64,000 nucleotides of DNA from positions 1 to 64,000 of the forward strand of contig JAGQRH010000015.1 of the NCBI GenBank assembly GCA_020425605.1, given 5' to 3'. The position numbers and the translations under genes were made by a program. Shown here one piece after another: positions 26,803-35,490 of this stretch; positions within the stretch are counted from its first letter, which is position 1, and each line of letters begins with the position of its first letter. Source of the DNA: Planctomycetota bacterium (GTDB lineage: Bacteria; Planctomycetota; UBA8742; UBA2392). The notes beneath the pieces are model-generated. The model did no database searches and was not told where the DNA came from. It saw only the letters and a list, made by a program, of their open reading frames with translations.

Positions 26803-29058
26803 CTATTCAGCCCGCTCAACGCTGATGACCTCGTAGGCCACCGAACCCTCTGGGGTCTCGACCATGGCCTTTTCGCCGGGCTTCTTGCCGAGAATGCCCT
26901 GCGCGATCGGGCTCTCGTTGCTGATGATGAAGTTCTCGTGGTCGGCCTCATAGCGGCCCAGGATCGTGTAGTTCTTGGCCTTGCCGTCCTCACGCTTGAG
27001 GCTGACCTTGGTGCCGAAGCCGGCGACGCTGGCGTCGACCGTGGCCGGATCGATCACCTTCACGCGCTTCAGCTCGTCCATGATCTCCTTGGCGGCTTCC
27101 TTCAGGCGGCTTTCACGCTCACGTGCCGCATCCAGCTCGGCATTTTCGGACACGTCGCCCATGGCCAGCGCTTCGCCGATCTGCTTGGCAACGTCCGGCA
27201 GCTCTTCTTCCTGGATGTTTTTGAGCTCGGCCTGGCGTTTGCGCAAGCCGCGCTCGGTGGCCAGGATTTCGCCGCTTCCGTCCTCGTCATGCATGTCCGC
27301 AGCGGTGAGTGCGGCCTTTGCCTGGAGTGCCGGAAAGGCCTTCATGAGCAGCTCACGCAAGGTTGACTGGTGTATGTCGCTCAAGCCGCGGCAGCGCTCC
27401 ACCTCGTGCAGCAAGTGTGCAGCGCGATCTTCACTGAGACCGTCCATCGCCGTGGTCAGCAAGCGCGAGCTACGCTCGGTCATTGCCGCACGCAGGCTGG
27501 CCAGTACTTCCTTAAGCTGGTTCTCGCCGCGCTCAATGCGCGTCAGCACCTTGTTAATGGTCCAGAGCAGCTTGCTGAACAACTCGTTTGCGGGTGCTAC
27601 TTCAAAGCCCTGCGGCAGGTCAGAGCCGAGGATACCACGGCGCGAAACCCAAAGCGTCTGAAGGGGGTACTTCTCGCCATCTGCGTTCACCGCATCGAGC
27701 GCCTTGCGCAGCTCTGCGTGGTGATCGGCATCCATCAACTTCTTAGCGATGTAATCCCACAGGCTGGGCACGTCCTTCAGGAATGCCTGACCAAAGGTCT
27801 TGGCCCATGCATCTTCGTTCAGCTTGAGGTTGCGCTCAAGACTGCGCTGCTGGTAGTCCGCGTCTCGTACGTCCTCAATGCGGCTGAGTACGTCTTCACT
27901 GGCTCGCACCAGTTCGTCGACGTCGTACGGCAGCTCAACTTCGACTTCCTTCTCGGCCTTGCGCAGGTCATCAATGAGGAACGAAACGACAATGCGGTCG
28001 CCGGCCAGCGTGCCGCCTGAGCGCCTGCGCTCATCGAGGTCGCCGTCTCCGCCGACGGATTCCTTCAATTCGTTGGCGACATACTGCAGCAGGTCCTTGC
28101 GCGCCTCGCCCTTTTCGGAATCGCGGATGTAGCGACGCAGCAGGTCGAGCTTGTTGAACAAGTGGATGGCGTTGTCAAAGCGCTCGCGGGTTTCGTCCTC
28201 GAACGTCATGGCAGTGACCAGCCGGTCGATTGTCGGGTTCGTACCCGTGCCCAGTTTGATGTACTGGTGCTGCGCGAGTTCCTTGCGCGTGCCGGTCCAC
28301 CACTTGGCCCAGCTCTTGCTTTCGATTACTGCAGGTACCAGTTCGGCCTTGATGCGCTTGAGGTTGCTCTTGTTGTTGTGGGCCTTGAGCACCGTGAGGA
28401 TCACGCTAACGGGGTCGTCCTTGCAGCGCTGCTTGAGCTCATCCATGTGGGCGGCGCGCAGCACCATGATGTCGTCTTCGCCAAGCTTGCGGAAGAATTT
28501 GGCAGCCGCGCCCAGCTTCACCTTGTGGTCTTCCTTGCTCTGGAAGTCGATCTTGAGTTCGCCGGCTTCGGCGTCGATTTCTTTCACTTCACCGAGGCCC
28601 CAACCGGCGTCGTGGAACACCCAGTCGCCGGGCTGGAACATCAGCTGGCTCCAGAGCTCCCGGACGAACTTGTTGTCGCTGCCCTTGGCCGCTTCTTCTG
28701 CCCGCTCGACGCAATTGGCGTACCCCGCCAAGTCGCCGTAGGCATTGCCGAACACGGTCTCAGCCAGTGCCTTCTGGTTCGGGTTGCGCGGAGCGACTCG
28801 GGCCAGCTCCCCCAGAACGGTCGCAGCCTTCTTGTGTTCGCCCAGTTCATCGAGCTTGTTAACCACCTGCTCAAGGAGGTTGCCGGCCTTCTCGCCGTGT
28901 CCGGCCTTGGCGAGCTTGTCGGCAAGTGAAAGGAAGGTGTCGATCTCGGTCGGCGCTTTTTCGAGAGCCTCCGTCCACACCGTCTCGACTTCGCCGAGTT
29001 GTTCCTTCTTGATCAGTTCGGTAATGCGTGCAGTCTCTTTATTCAGGCTGGTAACCAT
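26803..29058 (-). CDS. greA: Transcript-cleavage factor GreA with large N-terminal extension
   Basis: 751 residues against about 158 for an ordinary GreA. The last ~150 residues are a full GreA module: a coiled coil with MGDVSENAELDAARE (the acidic tip residues Asp and Glu that hold the catalytic Mg are present), then the FKBP-like domain ending VETPEGSVAYEVISVE. The first ~600 residues are helical, TPR-like at the start (AGNLLEQVVNKLDELGEHKKAATVL). A segment QLMFQPGDWVFHDAGWGLGEVKEIDAE resembles a CarD/Tudor-like fold. Chlamydial GreA has the same kind of long fusion. GreA rescues backtracked RNA polymerase. The ATG at 29058 is used; an upstream TTG at 29097 is unsupported. Confidence 0.88.
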   Translation of the reverse strand: MVTSLNKETARITELIKKEQLGEVETVWTEALEKAPTEIDTFLSLADKLAKAGHGEKAGNLLEQVVNKLDELGEHKKAATVLGELARVAPRNPNQKALAETVFGNAYGDLAGYANCVERAEEAAKGSDNKFVRELWSQLMFQPGDWVFHDAGWGLGEVKEIDAEAGELKIDFQSKEDHKVKLGAAAKFFRKLGEDDIMVLRAAHMDELKQRCKDDPVSVILTVLKAHNNKSNLKRIKAELVPAVIESKSWAKWWTGTRKELAQHQYIKLGTGTNPTIDRLVTAMTFEDETRERFDNAIHLFNKLDLLRRYIRDSEKGEARKDLLQYVANELKESVGGDGDLDERRRSGGTLAGDRIVVSFLIDDLRKAEKEVEVELPYDVDELVRASEDVLSRIEDVRDADYQQRSLERNLKLNEDAWAKTFGQAFLKDVPSLWDYIAKKLMDADHHAELRKALDAVNADGEKYPLQTLWVSRRGILGSDLPQGFEVAPANELFSKLLWTINKVLTRIERGENQLKEVLASLRAAMTERSSRLLTTAMDGLSEDRAAHLLHEVERCRGLSDIHQSTLRELLMKAFPALQAKAALTAADMHDEDGSGEILATERGLRKRQAELKNIQEEELPDVAKQIGEALAMGDVSENAELDAARERESRLKEAAKEIMDELKRVKVIDPATVDASVAGFGTKVSLKREDGKAKNYTILGRYEADHENFIISNESPIAQGILGKKPGEKAMVETPEGSVAYEVISVERAE

Positions 29059-29102
29059 GGCCGCGATGCTTTCTCGAAATCCGTCAGAGACAATCAAAGT
29101 CG

Positions 29103-29133
29103 AAAAAATAGGCGTCGACTATGTGGTCGACGC
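29103..29133 (-). terminator. Intrinsic terminator of the two-component operon
   Basis: GCGTCGAC (29112-29119) and GTCGACGC (29126-29133) form a perfect 8-bp stem with a 6-base loop. On the minus strand this is followed by CCTATTTTTTCG. It lies 33 bases after the response regulator stop. Confidence 0.75.
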
Positions 29134-29165
29134 TCAACCGCTTATAGGGCGTGGGTCCGGCACGG

Positions 29166-29600
29166 TCAAGCAACCGAATGGTTAGGCAACGTTGCCACGT
29201 CCAGCCAGAAGTGCTTGAGCGCACGAATTGCCTCGCGCAACTCCGTCAGGCTGCCGGGCTTGCGTACGTAGCCGTTCACTCCGTGGCGATAGGCTTCCTG
29301 CACATCCCGAGGCAATTCCGATGACGTAAACGCCACGACCGGCATGTTGCTCAGTCGCGAGTCCCTGCGCATCTGAACAAGAACTTCCAGCCCTCCCATA
29401 CGCGGCATCTTCAGGTCCAGCAGTACCAGTCCCGGAAGCCTGCGAGCCGGGTCACGGAGTCTTGTCAGCAGCTGCCTGCCGTCACTGCAAAACTCCATTT
29501 CGCCCCTGAAGCCCGAGTCGGTGAGGGCCTGGCGCAGGATCAGCTGATCGTCCAAGTCATCCTCGGCGATCATCAGCAGCGTTGCATCTTCGGTCTTCAT
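29166..29600 (-). CDS. Single-domain response regulator (Rcp1-like)
   Basis: 144 residues consisting only of a CheY-like receiver. The acidic pocket is EDD (13-15), the phosphoacceptor is Asp62 (LVLLDLKMPRMGG), Thr/Ser occur in VVAFTSSE and Lys in YVRKPGS. The 'EDDxDDQ' start and roughly 140-residue length match the Rcp1-type regulators that pair with phytochrome-like kinases. Its ATG overlaps the kinase stop (ATGA, 29597-29600), so the two are translationally coupled and the kinase at 29597-30856 is its expected partner. There is no output domain, so it probably acts by protein contact or in a phosphorelay. Confidence 0.88.
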   Translation of the reverse strand: MKTEDATLLMIAEDDLDDQLILRQALTDSGFRGEMEFCSDGRQLLTRLRDPARRLPGLVLLDLKMPRMGGLEVLVQMRRDSRLSNMPVVAFTSSELPRDVQEAYRHGVNGYVRKPGSLTELREAIRALKHFWLDVATLPNHSVA

Positions 29601-30856
29601 GATGGGCTCTCCGTTTTTGGCAGCGTGAACCGAAAAGTGGCACCCTCACCCGGGCGCCCCTCTGCGACAATGGTTCCGTTGTGCCGCTCAAGGATTCTCT
29701 TGCAGACCGTCAGGCCTACGCCGGTGCCTGCATATTGCTCACGCGTGTGCAGACGCTGGAACGGCTTGAAAATCTGCTCTGCATACTCCTGCTCGAAGCC
29801 GATTCCGTTGTCCTCATACGTGACCTCTACTCTGCCGAGGCCGGTGTCGTGCGCGCGGATCGAAATCCGCAGGGGCACACCCGATCTGCGGTACTTCACC
29901 GAATTGCTCAGCAGATTGAGAAACACCTGCCGGATCGCAATCGGCGCGACATGTACGGTGGGCAAGTCTTCTGCGTTGATCACAGCCTGGGCCTCCCCCA
30001 GGCTGGTTTCCACGTCTTCCCGGGCCTGTGCCAGTACCAGGTTCAAGTCCAGGTCCATTCGACCCTCGGACCTCTTCGACGCGCGCGACAGTTGCAACAG
30101 ATCGTTGATCATCACGCTCATGCGCACCGCCGCGCTGCGCATTCGCAGCAAGTAGTCCTTGCCGGGATCTTCCAGGCGCTCGCCGAGGGTCTCTTGCAGC
30201 ATTTCACTGAAGGCGCGCACCTTTCGCAGCGGCTCCTGAAGATCGTGCGACGCAACGTAGGCGAACTCTTCCATTTCGGTATTTGCAGCCTCGAGCTCAC
30301 GAGTCTTCTTGCGCAGTCGCAGCTCGATTTCTTCGCCCTTCTTCAACGCGGCCTTCAGCCGGTCATTGGTTTCGGAAAGCACGCGAGTGCGTTCGGCCAC
30401 ACGACTCTCGAGTTTGTCATGTGCCGCACGCAACGCTTCTTCTGCCTGCTTGCGCTGCTCTACTTCCTTCTCCAAGGCCTCTGGACTGCGCATGGAAAGG
30501 AAACGCGGCAGGACCGGCACCATGGCGATAACGGTCAACCAGGACGCCACTGCCGTTACACCCAGTACCGCGCCGGACAGGCGATACATCGGGTCATAGA
30601 AAGTGAACACGTCGAGAAGATGTGTGAAACCGCAACTCACGATGAAGAAGACGAACAGCCAGATAATCCCCCGATGCGGGAAATCCGGGCGTTTGCGCCC
30701 AACATAGAACAGACCGAGCGGGATCGCCATGTAGGCCAGCCAGATCAGAGTGTCCGAGGTAACCGTGAGCCAGATCAGCCCTTCTGACCAGCCGCCGCAC
30801 TGAGGCCGCGGAACAAATGGTTCTGAGTCAAGCAACCAGTCCAACCAGTCAAGCAT
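29597..30856 (-). CDS. Histidine kinase with ethylene-receptor-type membrane sensor domain
   Basis: 419 residues. The ATG at 30856 follows GAGG. Three membrane helices (~28-50, 62-85, 92-118) align with the ethylene-binding domain of plant ETR1 at a constant offset of +10. Asp35, Ala41, Tyr42, Pro46, Ile72, Cys75 and His79 correspond to ETR1 Asp25, Ala31, Tyr32, Pro36, Ile62, Cys65 and His69. Cys75 and His79 would be the copper ligands (SCGFTHLLDVFTF). A coiled coil follows (~125-195), then HisKA with FAYVASHDLQEPLRKV and a HATPase with NLLSNSVKYRR, DNGIGF and GTGVGLTVC. There is no GAF domain, unlike ETR1. Copper and ethylene binding is inferred from the residues; other small ligands are possible. 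Confidence 0.88.
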   Translation of the reverse strand: MLDWLDWLLDSEPFVPRPQCGGWSEGLIWLTVTSDTLIWLAYMAIPLGLFYVGRKRPDFPHRGIIWLFVFFIVSCGFTHLLDVFTFYDPMYRLSGAVLGVTAVASWLTVIAMVPVLPRFLSMRSPEALEKEVEQRKQAEEALRAAHDKLESRVAERTRVLSETNDRLKAALKKGEEIELRLRKKTRELEAANTEMEEFAYVASHDLQEPLRKVRAFSEMLQETLGERLEDPGKDYLLRMRSAAVRMSVMINDLLQLSRASKRSEGRMDLDLNLVLAQAREDVETSLGEAQAVINAEDLPTVHVAPIAIRQVFLNLLSNSVKYRRSGVPLRISIRAHDTGLGRVEVTYEDNGIGFEQEYAEQIFKPFQRLHTREQYAGTGVGLTVCKRILERHNGTIVAEGRPGEGATFRFTLPKTESPS

Positions 30857-31051
30857 GGCTCGCCTCGCTTTGGCGCATAAAGCCGCGCCGCCCGATGCCG
30901 GTGCCCGGAAGAACATGTCTGCCCGGTTTCATGGTACAACGTGCATCACTGGGACAGAGAATCGGGAAACAGGTTTTGAGCGAATTTCCACATTGGCGGA
31001 ATCGATTACCGCCGGTAGCCTGAATGGACAAGTCAAGCAGAGAGGGTAGCC

Positions 31052-31978
31052 ATGGTCGCAGCTCTCGATCACCCACCAACCGACATTGAGACTTCCGCCC
31101 TGCGTATTTTGCTGGTGGAAGACGATGTTGAGGACGTCAGCATCTTCGAACACCTTGTCGGCAAGCTGCCGGATTACCGTGTTGACCTGACCACAACGCG
31201 CGACTTCGACTCTGCGCGCGACCTGCTGCGCAACCGGCGATTTGACGTGCATTTCATCGATTATCGACTTGGAATCCGCAGCGGGCTGGACCTGATGAGC
31301 GAATCCTTGCGAGAAGACCCCTGCAAGGCATTCGTGGTAGTAACAGGCGTCGGAGATGAAGAACTCGCGGCCCGAAGCATCCAGCGCGGCGCGATTGACT
31401 ACATCTCAAAGGACAAATTGAACGCCCAGCAGTTGGAGCGCTGCATCACCCACTGCGTCACCGAGGGCAAGCAACGGACCGAACAACTACGCCGCCTGGC
31501 TGAAGCCCATTTCGACGGGCTGACCGGTGTCTACCGCCGCGAAGCCTATCTAAGCCTGGCGCGACAGTTGATTGTCGCCGGAAGCAGCAACGTACAGAAC
31601 TGGGCCGTGCTGCATGTAGACGTCGATGAGCTGGCTGGAATCAATTCCGATCTTGGGTTTGCGGAAGGCGACAATAGTCTGCGCGCTGTCGCAAAAACCC
31701 TGCGGGGTGGCATCGGCCCTGACGACCTGCTCGGGCGCATTGAAGACGACGGCTTTTGCGTGCTTACTCGCGTTGCCAACGGCAACGCGGCCAAGACCTT
31801 GGCAGAACAACTGCGCAAGCTGATCGACGATACTCTTGAGGTAAGCGTCAGCATCGGAGTTTGCGTCGAGAAAGCCCCGCTGGCCATGCTGAACACTCTA
31901 CTGAGCGGCGCATCCATGGCGCTTCACAAGGCCAAGGTAGCCAGCGGCAACAAAGTGGTCATGTACCAGCCTAATTAG
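31052..31978 (+). CDS. Response regulator with degenerate GGDEF domain
   Basis: 308 residues, preceded by GAGAGGG. Residues ~17-130 are an intact receiver: VEDD (22-25), phosphoacceptor Asp70 (HFIDYRLG) and Lys120. Residues ~150-305 have the GGDEF fold (HFDGLTGVYRREAY, then LHVDVDELAGIN). The active-site motif is EDDGF (231-235) and the usual Lys of DxDxFK is missing. Cyclic-di-GMP synthesis is therefore unlikely; the domain may bind a nucleotide or a partner. It is divergent from the ethylene-receptor-like kinase operon, which it may serve. Its 3' end overlaps the coiled-coil gene by 8 bp. Confidence 0.82.
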   Translation: MVAALDHPPTDIETSALRILLVEDDVEDVSIFEHLVGKLPDYRVDLTTTRDFDSARDLLRNRRFDVHFIDYRLGIRSGLDLMSESLREDPCKAFVVVTGVGDEELAARSIQRGAIDYISKDKLNAQQLERCITHCVTEGKQRTEQLRRLAEAHFDGLTGVYRREAYLSLARQLIVAGSSNVQNWAVLHVDVDELAGINSDLGFAEGDNSLRAVAKTLRGGIGPDDLLGRIEDDGFCVLTRVANGNAAKTLAEQLRKLIDDTLEVSVSIGVCVEKAPLAMLNTLLSGASMALHKAKVASGNKVVMYQPN

Positions 31979-33668
31979 TATCCGGTGGCACGTCTGCGAG
32001 CTTGCGCAGTGCCTCCAGAAGTGGTTGACGCTGTCCCTGGACGGTGTTGGTCAGGTCTTCGGCCAGCTTCAACATGCCCAGAATACGCTCTTTCAGCACT
32101 CGCAACTGGGTGCGTTGCTTGAGCAGGTCTTCGTATCGCTCGTCCGATTCCTGCTCAAGACGGTCTGCACGGCTGCTGTGTTGCATAAGTTCAGACTTGT
32201 GCAATTCGCCCAGTTTCTTGAGCGATTCGAACAATCGGCCTCGCTCCTGCTCAACTTCCTGAAGCCGGTTCGTGAGTCGGCGAACCTCATCGCTGACGAG
32301 CTGTCGTGAGTCTATGTCGCCGGGCTGCACGATTGCCGTGTCCTGCGCACGGGCCTTGGCGCCCTGTAGGGCCCTCTGCAGGTCGGCCAGCTTGTTTTCA
32401 AGCTCCTTGGCCTGCTCTTCGAATGTATTGGCCTTTAGCTCGGCCTTCTGGAGTTTGCGCTCAAGCTCCCGGGCGCTTTCCTGAGACTGCTCAAGCTCGG
32501 CGTTGAGCGCCGGGATGCGTCTCTGCGATAGGCGGTAGCTGCGGGCGGCCTCGCTGTCGAGTTTCTCCTGCAACTCGGCGACGTCCTTTTCCTTCGCGAC
32601 CAGCGACTCCTGCAGGTCGGTGATGCGGTCTTCGAGGCTTTCGACGCGCTTGACCTCTTCCTCCATGGGCGCCAGCCGCTCGATTTCGGACTTGGCTTCC
32701 GCCAGCGCCTTGGTCACCGCATCCAGCTCGGCCTTGCGGTCGTCCAGTTCACGGGACTTGCGTTCGACCTCGTCGCTGGCGTCGCGCCCGTCGGCAAGTT
32801 CCTTCTTTGCGACGGCGAGCTCCCGCCCGATCTCTTCGTTTTCCTTGATTTTGGCATCCAGCTTCTTGTTTCCCAGCTCGAGCTCTTTGCGCAGATCCTT
32901 GACCTCGCTCTCCAATTCTTCGACCTTTCGGCCAAGCTGGTCGTGCGCGTGCTCGGTGCGGTTTTCGGCTCCTTGCGCTTCTTTCAGCGCTGATTTGAGC
33001 TGGGTGTTCTCCCTCTGGAGCGCCTTGATCTGCGCGTCCATGAAGTCGAGTTCTTTCTTGGTGTCGTCCGGCACGGCGTCGGCCGCGTCACTGTTCTCCA
33101 ACTCAAGCTTCTCTGCGCGCTGCTGCGCCGTCTGCAGCTCTGCCTTCAGGCGCTTGACCTCGGCCTCGGCGTCGGCGTGGTGCTTCTTGGCCTCGTTCAG
33201 CTGGGCCTGCATTCGGCTCAGCTCACCGCTTGGCGCGGCGCTTTCCAGTTTGTCCTGCAGATCGCGGTTCTTTTCGAGCAAGGTCGCGCGCTCGTCCTGA
33301 AGGCCCTGCAACTCCGCCTTGAGACTCTTGAGCTCAAGCTGCAGCTCATCCTGCTCGTCGGCCGCGGCCTTGGCGTCGAGCTCGCGCTTGTCTTCACTGT
33401 CGAGTGAGGGCGAGTTTTCGGTGAACTCGACCGTGTTGCTCAGGTCGGCGTCGGGCTCAACGTCGAGCGGAACGTTTGCGTCCGCGGTCAGATCCATCGG
33501 CTCAGGCTGTGCAGAGAGGTCTTCTGGCTCTTCGGGCTCAACGTTGATGGTCACGTCGTGGACCTGTGGCTCGAGCGACAACTCCTGCTCGTCACCAAAA
33601 CCCAATTCGGGATCGTCGAGGGAATCCTCGGGCATCAATGGCGTATTGCCGGGATCAGGCGCGTTCAT
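31971..33668 (-). CDS. Long coiled-coil protein
   Basis: 565 residues. Residues 1-~100 are acidic and disordered (Asp/Glu/Pro-rich). Residues ~100-540 are almost unbroken heptad-repeat coiled coil rich in Glu, Lys, Leu, Ala and Gln. The C-terminal ~40 residues form a small helical end (ERILGMLKLAEDLTNTV). There is no signal peptide, membrane segment or SMC-type ATPase head. It starts 20 bp after the gatA stop and is probably the last gene of that transcript. A cytoskeletal or cell-division scaffold is possible, but nothing in the sequence proves it. Confidence 0.65.
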   Translation of the reverse strand: MNAPDPGNTPLMPEDSLDDPELGFGDEQELSLEPQVHDVTINVEPEEPEDLSAQPEPMDLTADANVPLDVEPDADLSNTVEFTENSPSLDSEDKRELDAKAAADEQDELQLELKSLKAELQGLQDERATLLEKNRDLQDKLESAAPSGELSRMQAQLNEAKKHHADAEAEVKRLKAELQTAQQRAEKLELENSDAADAVPDDTKKELDFMDAQIKALQRENTQLKSALKEAQGAENRTEHAHDQLGRKVEELESEVKDLRKELELGNKKLDAKIKENEEIGRELAVAKKELADGRDASDEVERKSRELDDRKAELDAVTKALAEAKSEIERLAPMEEEVKRVESLEDRITDLQESLVAKEKDVAELQEKLDSEAARSYRLSQRRIPALNAELEQSQESARELERKLQKAELKANTFEEQAKELENKLADLQRALQGAKARAQDTAIVQPGDIDSRQLVSDEVRRLTNRLQEVEQERGRLFESLKKLGELHKSELMQHSSRADRLEQESDERYEDLLKQRTQLRVLKERILGMLKLAEDLTNTVQGQRQPLLEALRKLADVPPDTN

Positions 33669-33687
33669 GAACCACCAGTTGGCGATT

Positions 33688-35139
33688 CTATGCGATTGCA
33701 GGCACCCGGTCCACTTTCGGCTTCAGCACTTGCTCAAGTGCGTGGGCGGCCGACAGCAATCCTGCGTCGGCGTAGGGCGCCGCCTGAAGATGCATGCCGA
33801 TCGGCAGGCCAGCGGCGTCAAAGCCTACGGGCAGGCTAAGCGCGCATTGGCCCGCCAGGCTGGCCGGGATTGTGAACACGTCGCACAGGTACATGCTGAG
33901 CGGATCGGACTTTTCGCCCGACTTGAAAGCCGTGAAGGGTGCGCAGGGCCCGGCAATCAGGTCACAACTCTTCCAGGCTTCGTCGAAGTCGCGCTTGATG
34001 AGCGTGCGTACCTTTCCCGCTCGCCCATAGTATTCGTCGTAATGCCCGGCCGAGAGCGCGTAAGTGCCCAGCATGATGCGGCGTTTGACCTCCGGGCCGA
34101 AGCCCCGGCCGCGACTATGCTGGTACATATCGAACAGGTTGTCGGCCTTTTCGCGCAAGCCGTAGCGTACGCCGTCAAAGCGCGACAGGTTGCTGGACGC
34201 CTCGGCGCTGGCGACGACGTAGTAGACCGCAATGCCGAATTCGGCATGGGGCAGCTTCACATCCACAATCTCGGCGCCCAGTGACTTCATGCCCTCGATC
34301 GCGACACCAACGGCATCGGCCACTTCGCGGTTGGGCATCTCGTCGAGATACTCACGTACGACACCAACCCGCTTTCCCCTCAGGTCGCCCTTTAGAAGCG
34401 CCGGGTAGTCGGGCACTTCGCGCTCCGGCGTTGTGCTGTCCAACGGGTCTCGCCCGGCCATGACCTTGAGCGCCAGTGCAGCATCGCGCACCGAGCGCGT
34501 GAAGGGGCCGATCTGGTCCAGACTGCTGGCAAACGCGACAAGTCCGTATCTTGAAACGCGCCCGTAGCTTGGCTTGTAGCCGACAAGCCCGCAGAAGCTT
34601 GCGGGAAGGCGGATGCTGCCGCCGGTGTCGCTGCCCAGCGATATGAATGAGCTGCGGGCGGCGACGGTAGCAGCCGAGCCGCCGGAGCTTCCACCTGGCA
34701 CGCAACGGACATCCCACGGGTTGTGGGTCTGCTGCAGCGCGCTGTTTTCGCAGCTGCTGCCCATGGCGAACTCATCGAGGTTGGTCTTGCCGACGATGAT
34801 CGCCCCGGCCGCCCGCAAACGCTCAACGACCGTCGCATCGTGCGGCGCATGAAAGCCTTCGAGGATATGCGAGGCACACGTGGTAAGCTGGCCTTTGACG
34901 TGAATGTTGTCCTTGATGGCAATCGGTACGCCTGCCAACGGGCCGCTTGCTTTGCCGGCATCGACTGCCTTGGCCTGGGCGAGTGCCCCCTCCACATCGA
35001 GGCGCAGAAACGCACCGACTTTCGGCTCGGTTCTCTGCGCGTGTTCAAGCACCATCGCTGTCAGTGCCTCGGCCGTCGTGTCCTTTTCACGGATACGGCG
35101 GACGGCTTCGGTTGCATCGATGTTGAGAAGATCATCCAT
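33688..35139 (-). CDS. gatA: Glutamyl-tRNA(Gln)/aspartyl-tRNA(Asn) amidotransferase subunit A
   Basis: 483 residues from the ATG at 35139, the usual GatA length. The amidase signature is complete: Lys76 (VPIAIKDNI), cis-Ser151 (GGSSGGSAA) and nucleophile Ser175 (GSDTGGSIR), in the spacing known from staphylococcal GatA. It releases ammonia from glutamine for transamidation of mischarged Glu-tRNA(Gln) or Asp-tRNA(Asn). gatC lies 13 bp upstream. gatB is not in the window. The frame extends upstream to 35304 across gatC, but that part is a shadow. Confidence 0.95.
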   Translation of the reverse strand: MDDLLNIDATEAVRRIREKDTTAEALTAMVLEHAQRTEPKVGAFLRLDVEGALAQAKAVDAGKASGPLAGVPIAIKDNIHVKGQLTTCASHILEGFHAPHDATVVERLRAAGAIIVGKTNLDEFAMGSSCENSALQQTHNPWDVRCVPGGSSGGSAATVAARSSFISLGSDTGGSIRLPASFCGLVGYKPSYGRVSRYGLVAFASSLDQIGPFTRSVRDAALALKVMAGRDPLDSTTPEREVPDYPALLKGDLRGKRVGVVREYLDEMPNREVADAVGVAIEGMKSLGAEIVDVKLPHAEFGIAVYYVVASAEASSNLSRFDGVRYGLREKADNLFDMYQHSRGRGFGPEVKRRIMLGTYALSAGHYDEYYGRAGKVRTLIKRDFDEAWKSCDLIAGPCAPFTAFKSGEKSDPLSMYLCDVFTIPASLAGQCALSLPVGFDAAGLPIGMHLQAAPYADAGLLSAAHALEQVLKPKVDRVPAIA

Positions 35140-35152
35140 GGGAATGCCGCGT

Positions 35153-35434
35153 CTACTCGATTGCCGGCGGAACGCGGAAGAAATTCTGCTCGCTGTCGGG
35201 GGCGTTGGCCGTGGCCTCTTCGCGCTTGAGGCTGTTTTGCGCTCTGTCTTCGCGCCAGAGGTTCCGATCGCAGACGGGATGTACCGTGGCCTCCACGCCC
35301 TCAACGTTCACCTTTGAGAGCTGGTCGATGTAGCCGGTGATGGCCGACATCTCGCCTGCGAAGCGCGCAACCTCCGCCGCATCCAGCTGTAAACGCGCCA
35401 GTTTCGCCACATGCTGTACGGTCTGCTCATCCAT
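35153..35434 (-). CDS. gatC: Aspartyl/glutamyl-tRNA amidotransferase subunit C
   Basis: 93 residues from the ATG at 35434, which follows AAAGG. MDEQTVQHVAKLARLQL, then the middle segment ending GVEATVHP and the C-terminal FFRVPPAIE, are the standard GatC pattern. GatC stabilises the GatA-GatB complex. It is the first gene of gatC-gatA-coiled-coil and is divergent from lepB, with only 56 bp between the starts, so the two promoters must lie very close together or overlap the genes. Confidence 0.93.
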   Translation of the reverse strand: MDEQTVQHVAKLARLQLDAAEVARFAGEMSAITGYIDQLSKVNVEGVEATVHPVCDRNLWREDRAQNSLKREEATANAPDSEQNFFRVPPAIE

Positions 35435-35490
35435 GAAGACCTTTGTATCGGGCAGGGGCAAACGGGGCAACATGGCGGCATAATGGCGGC

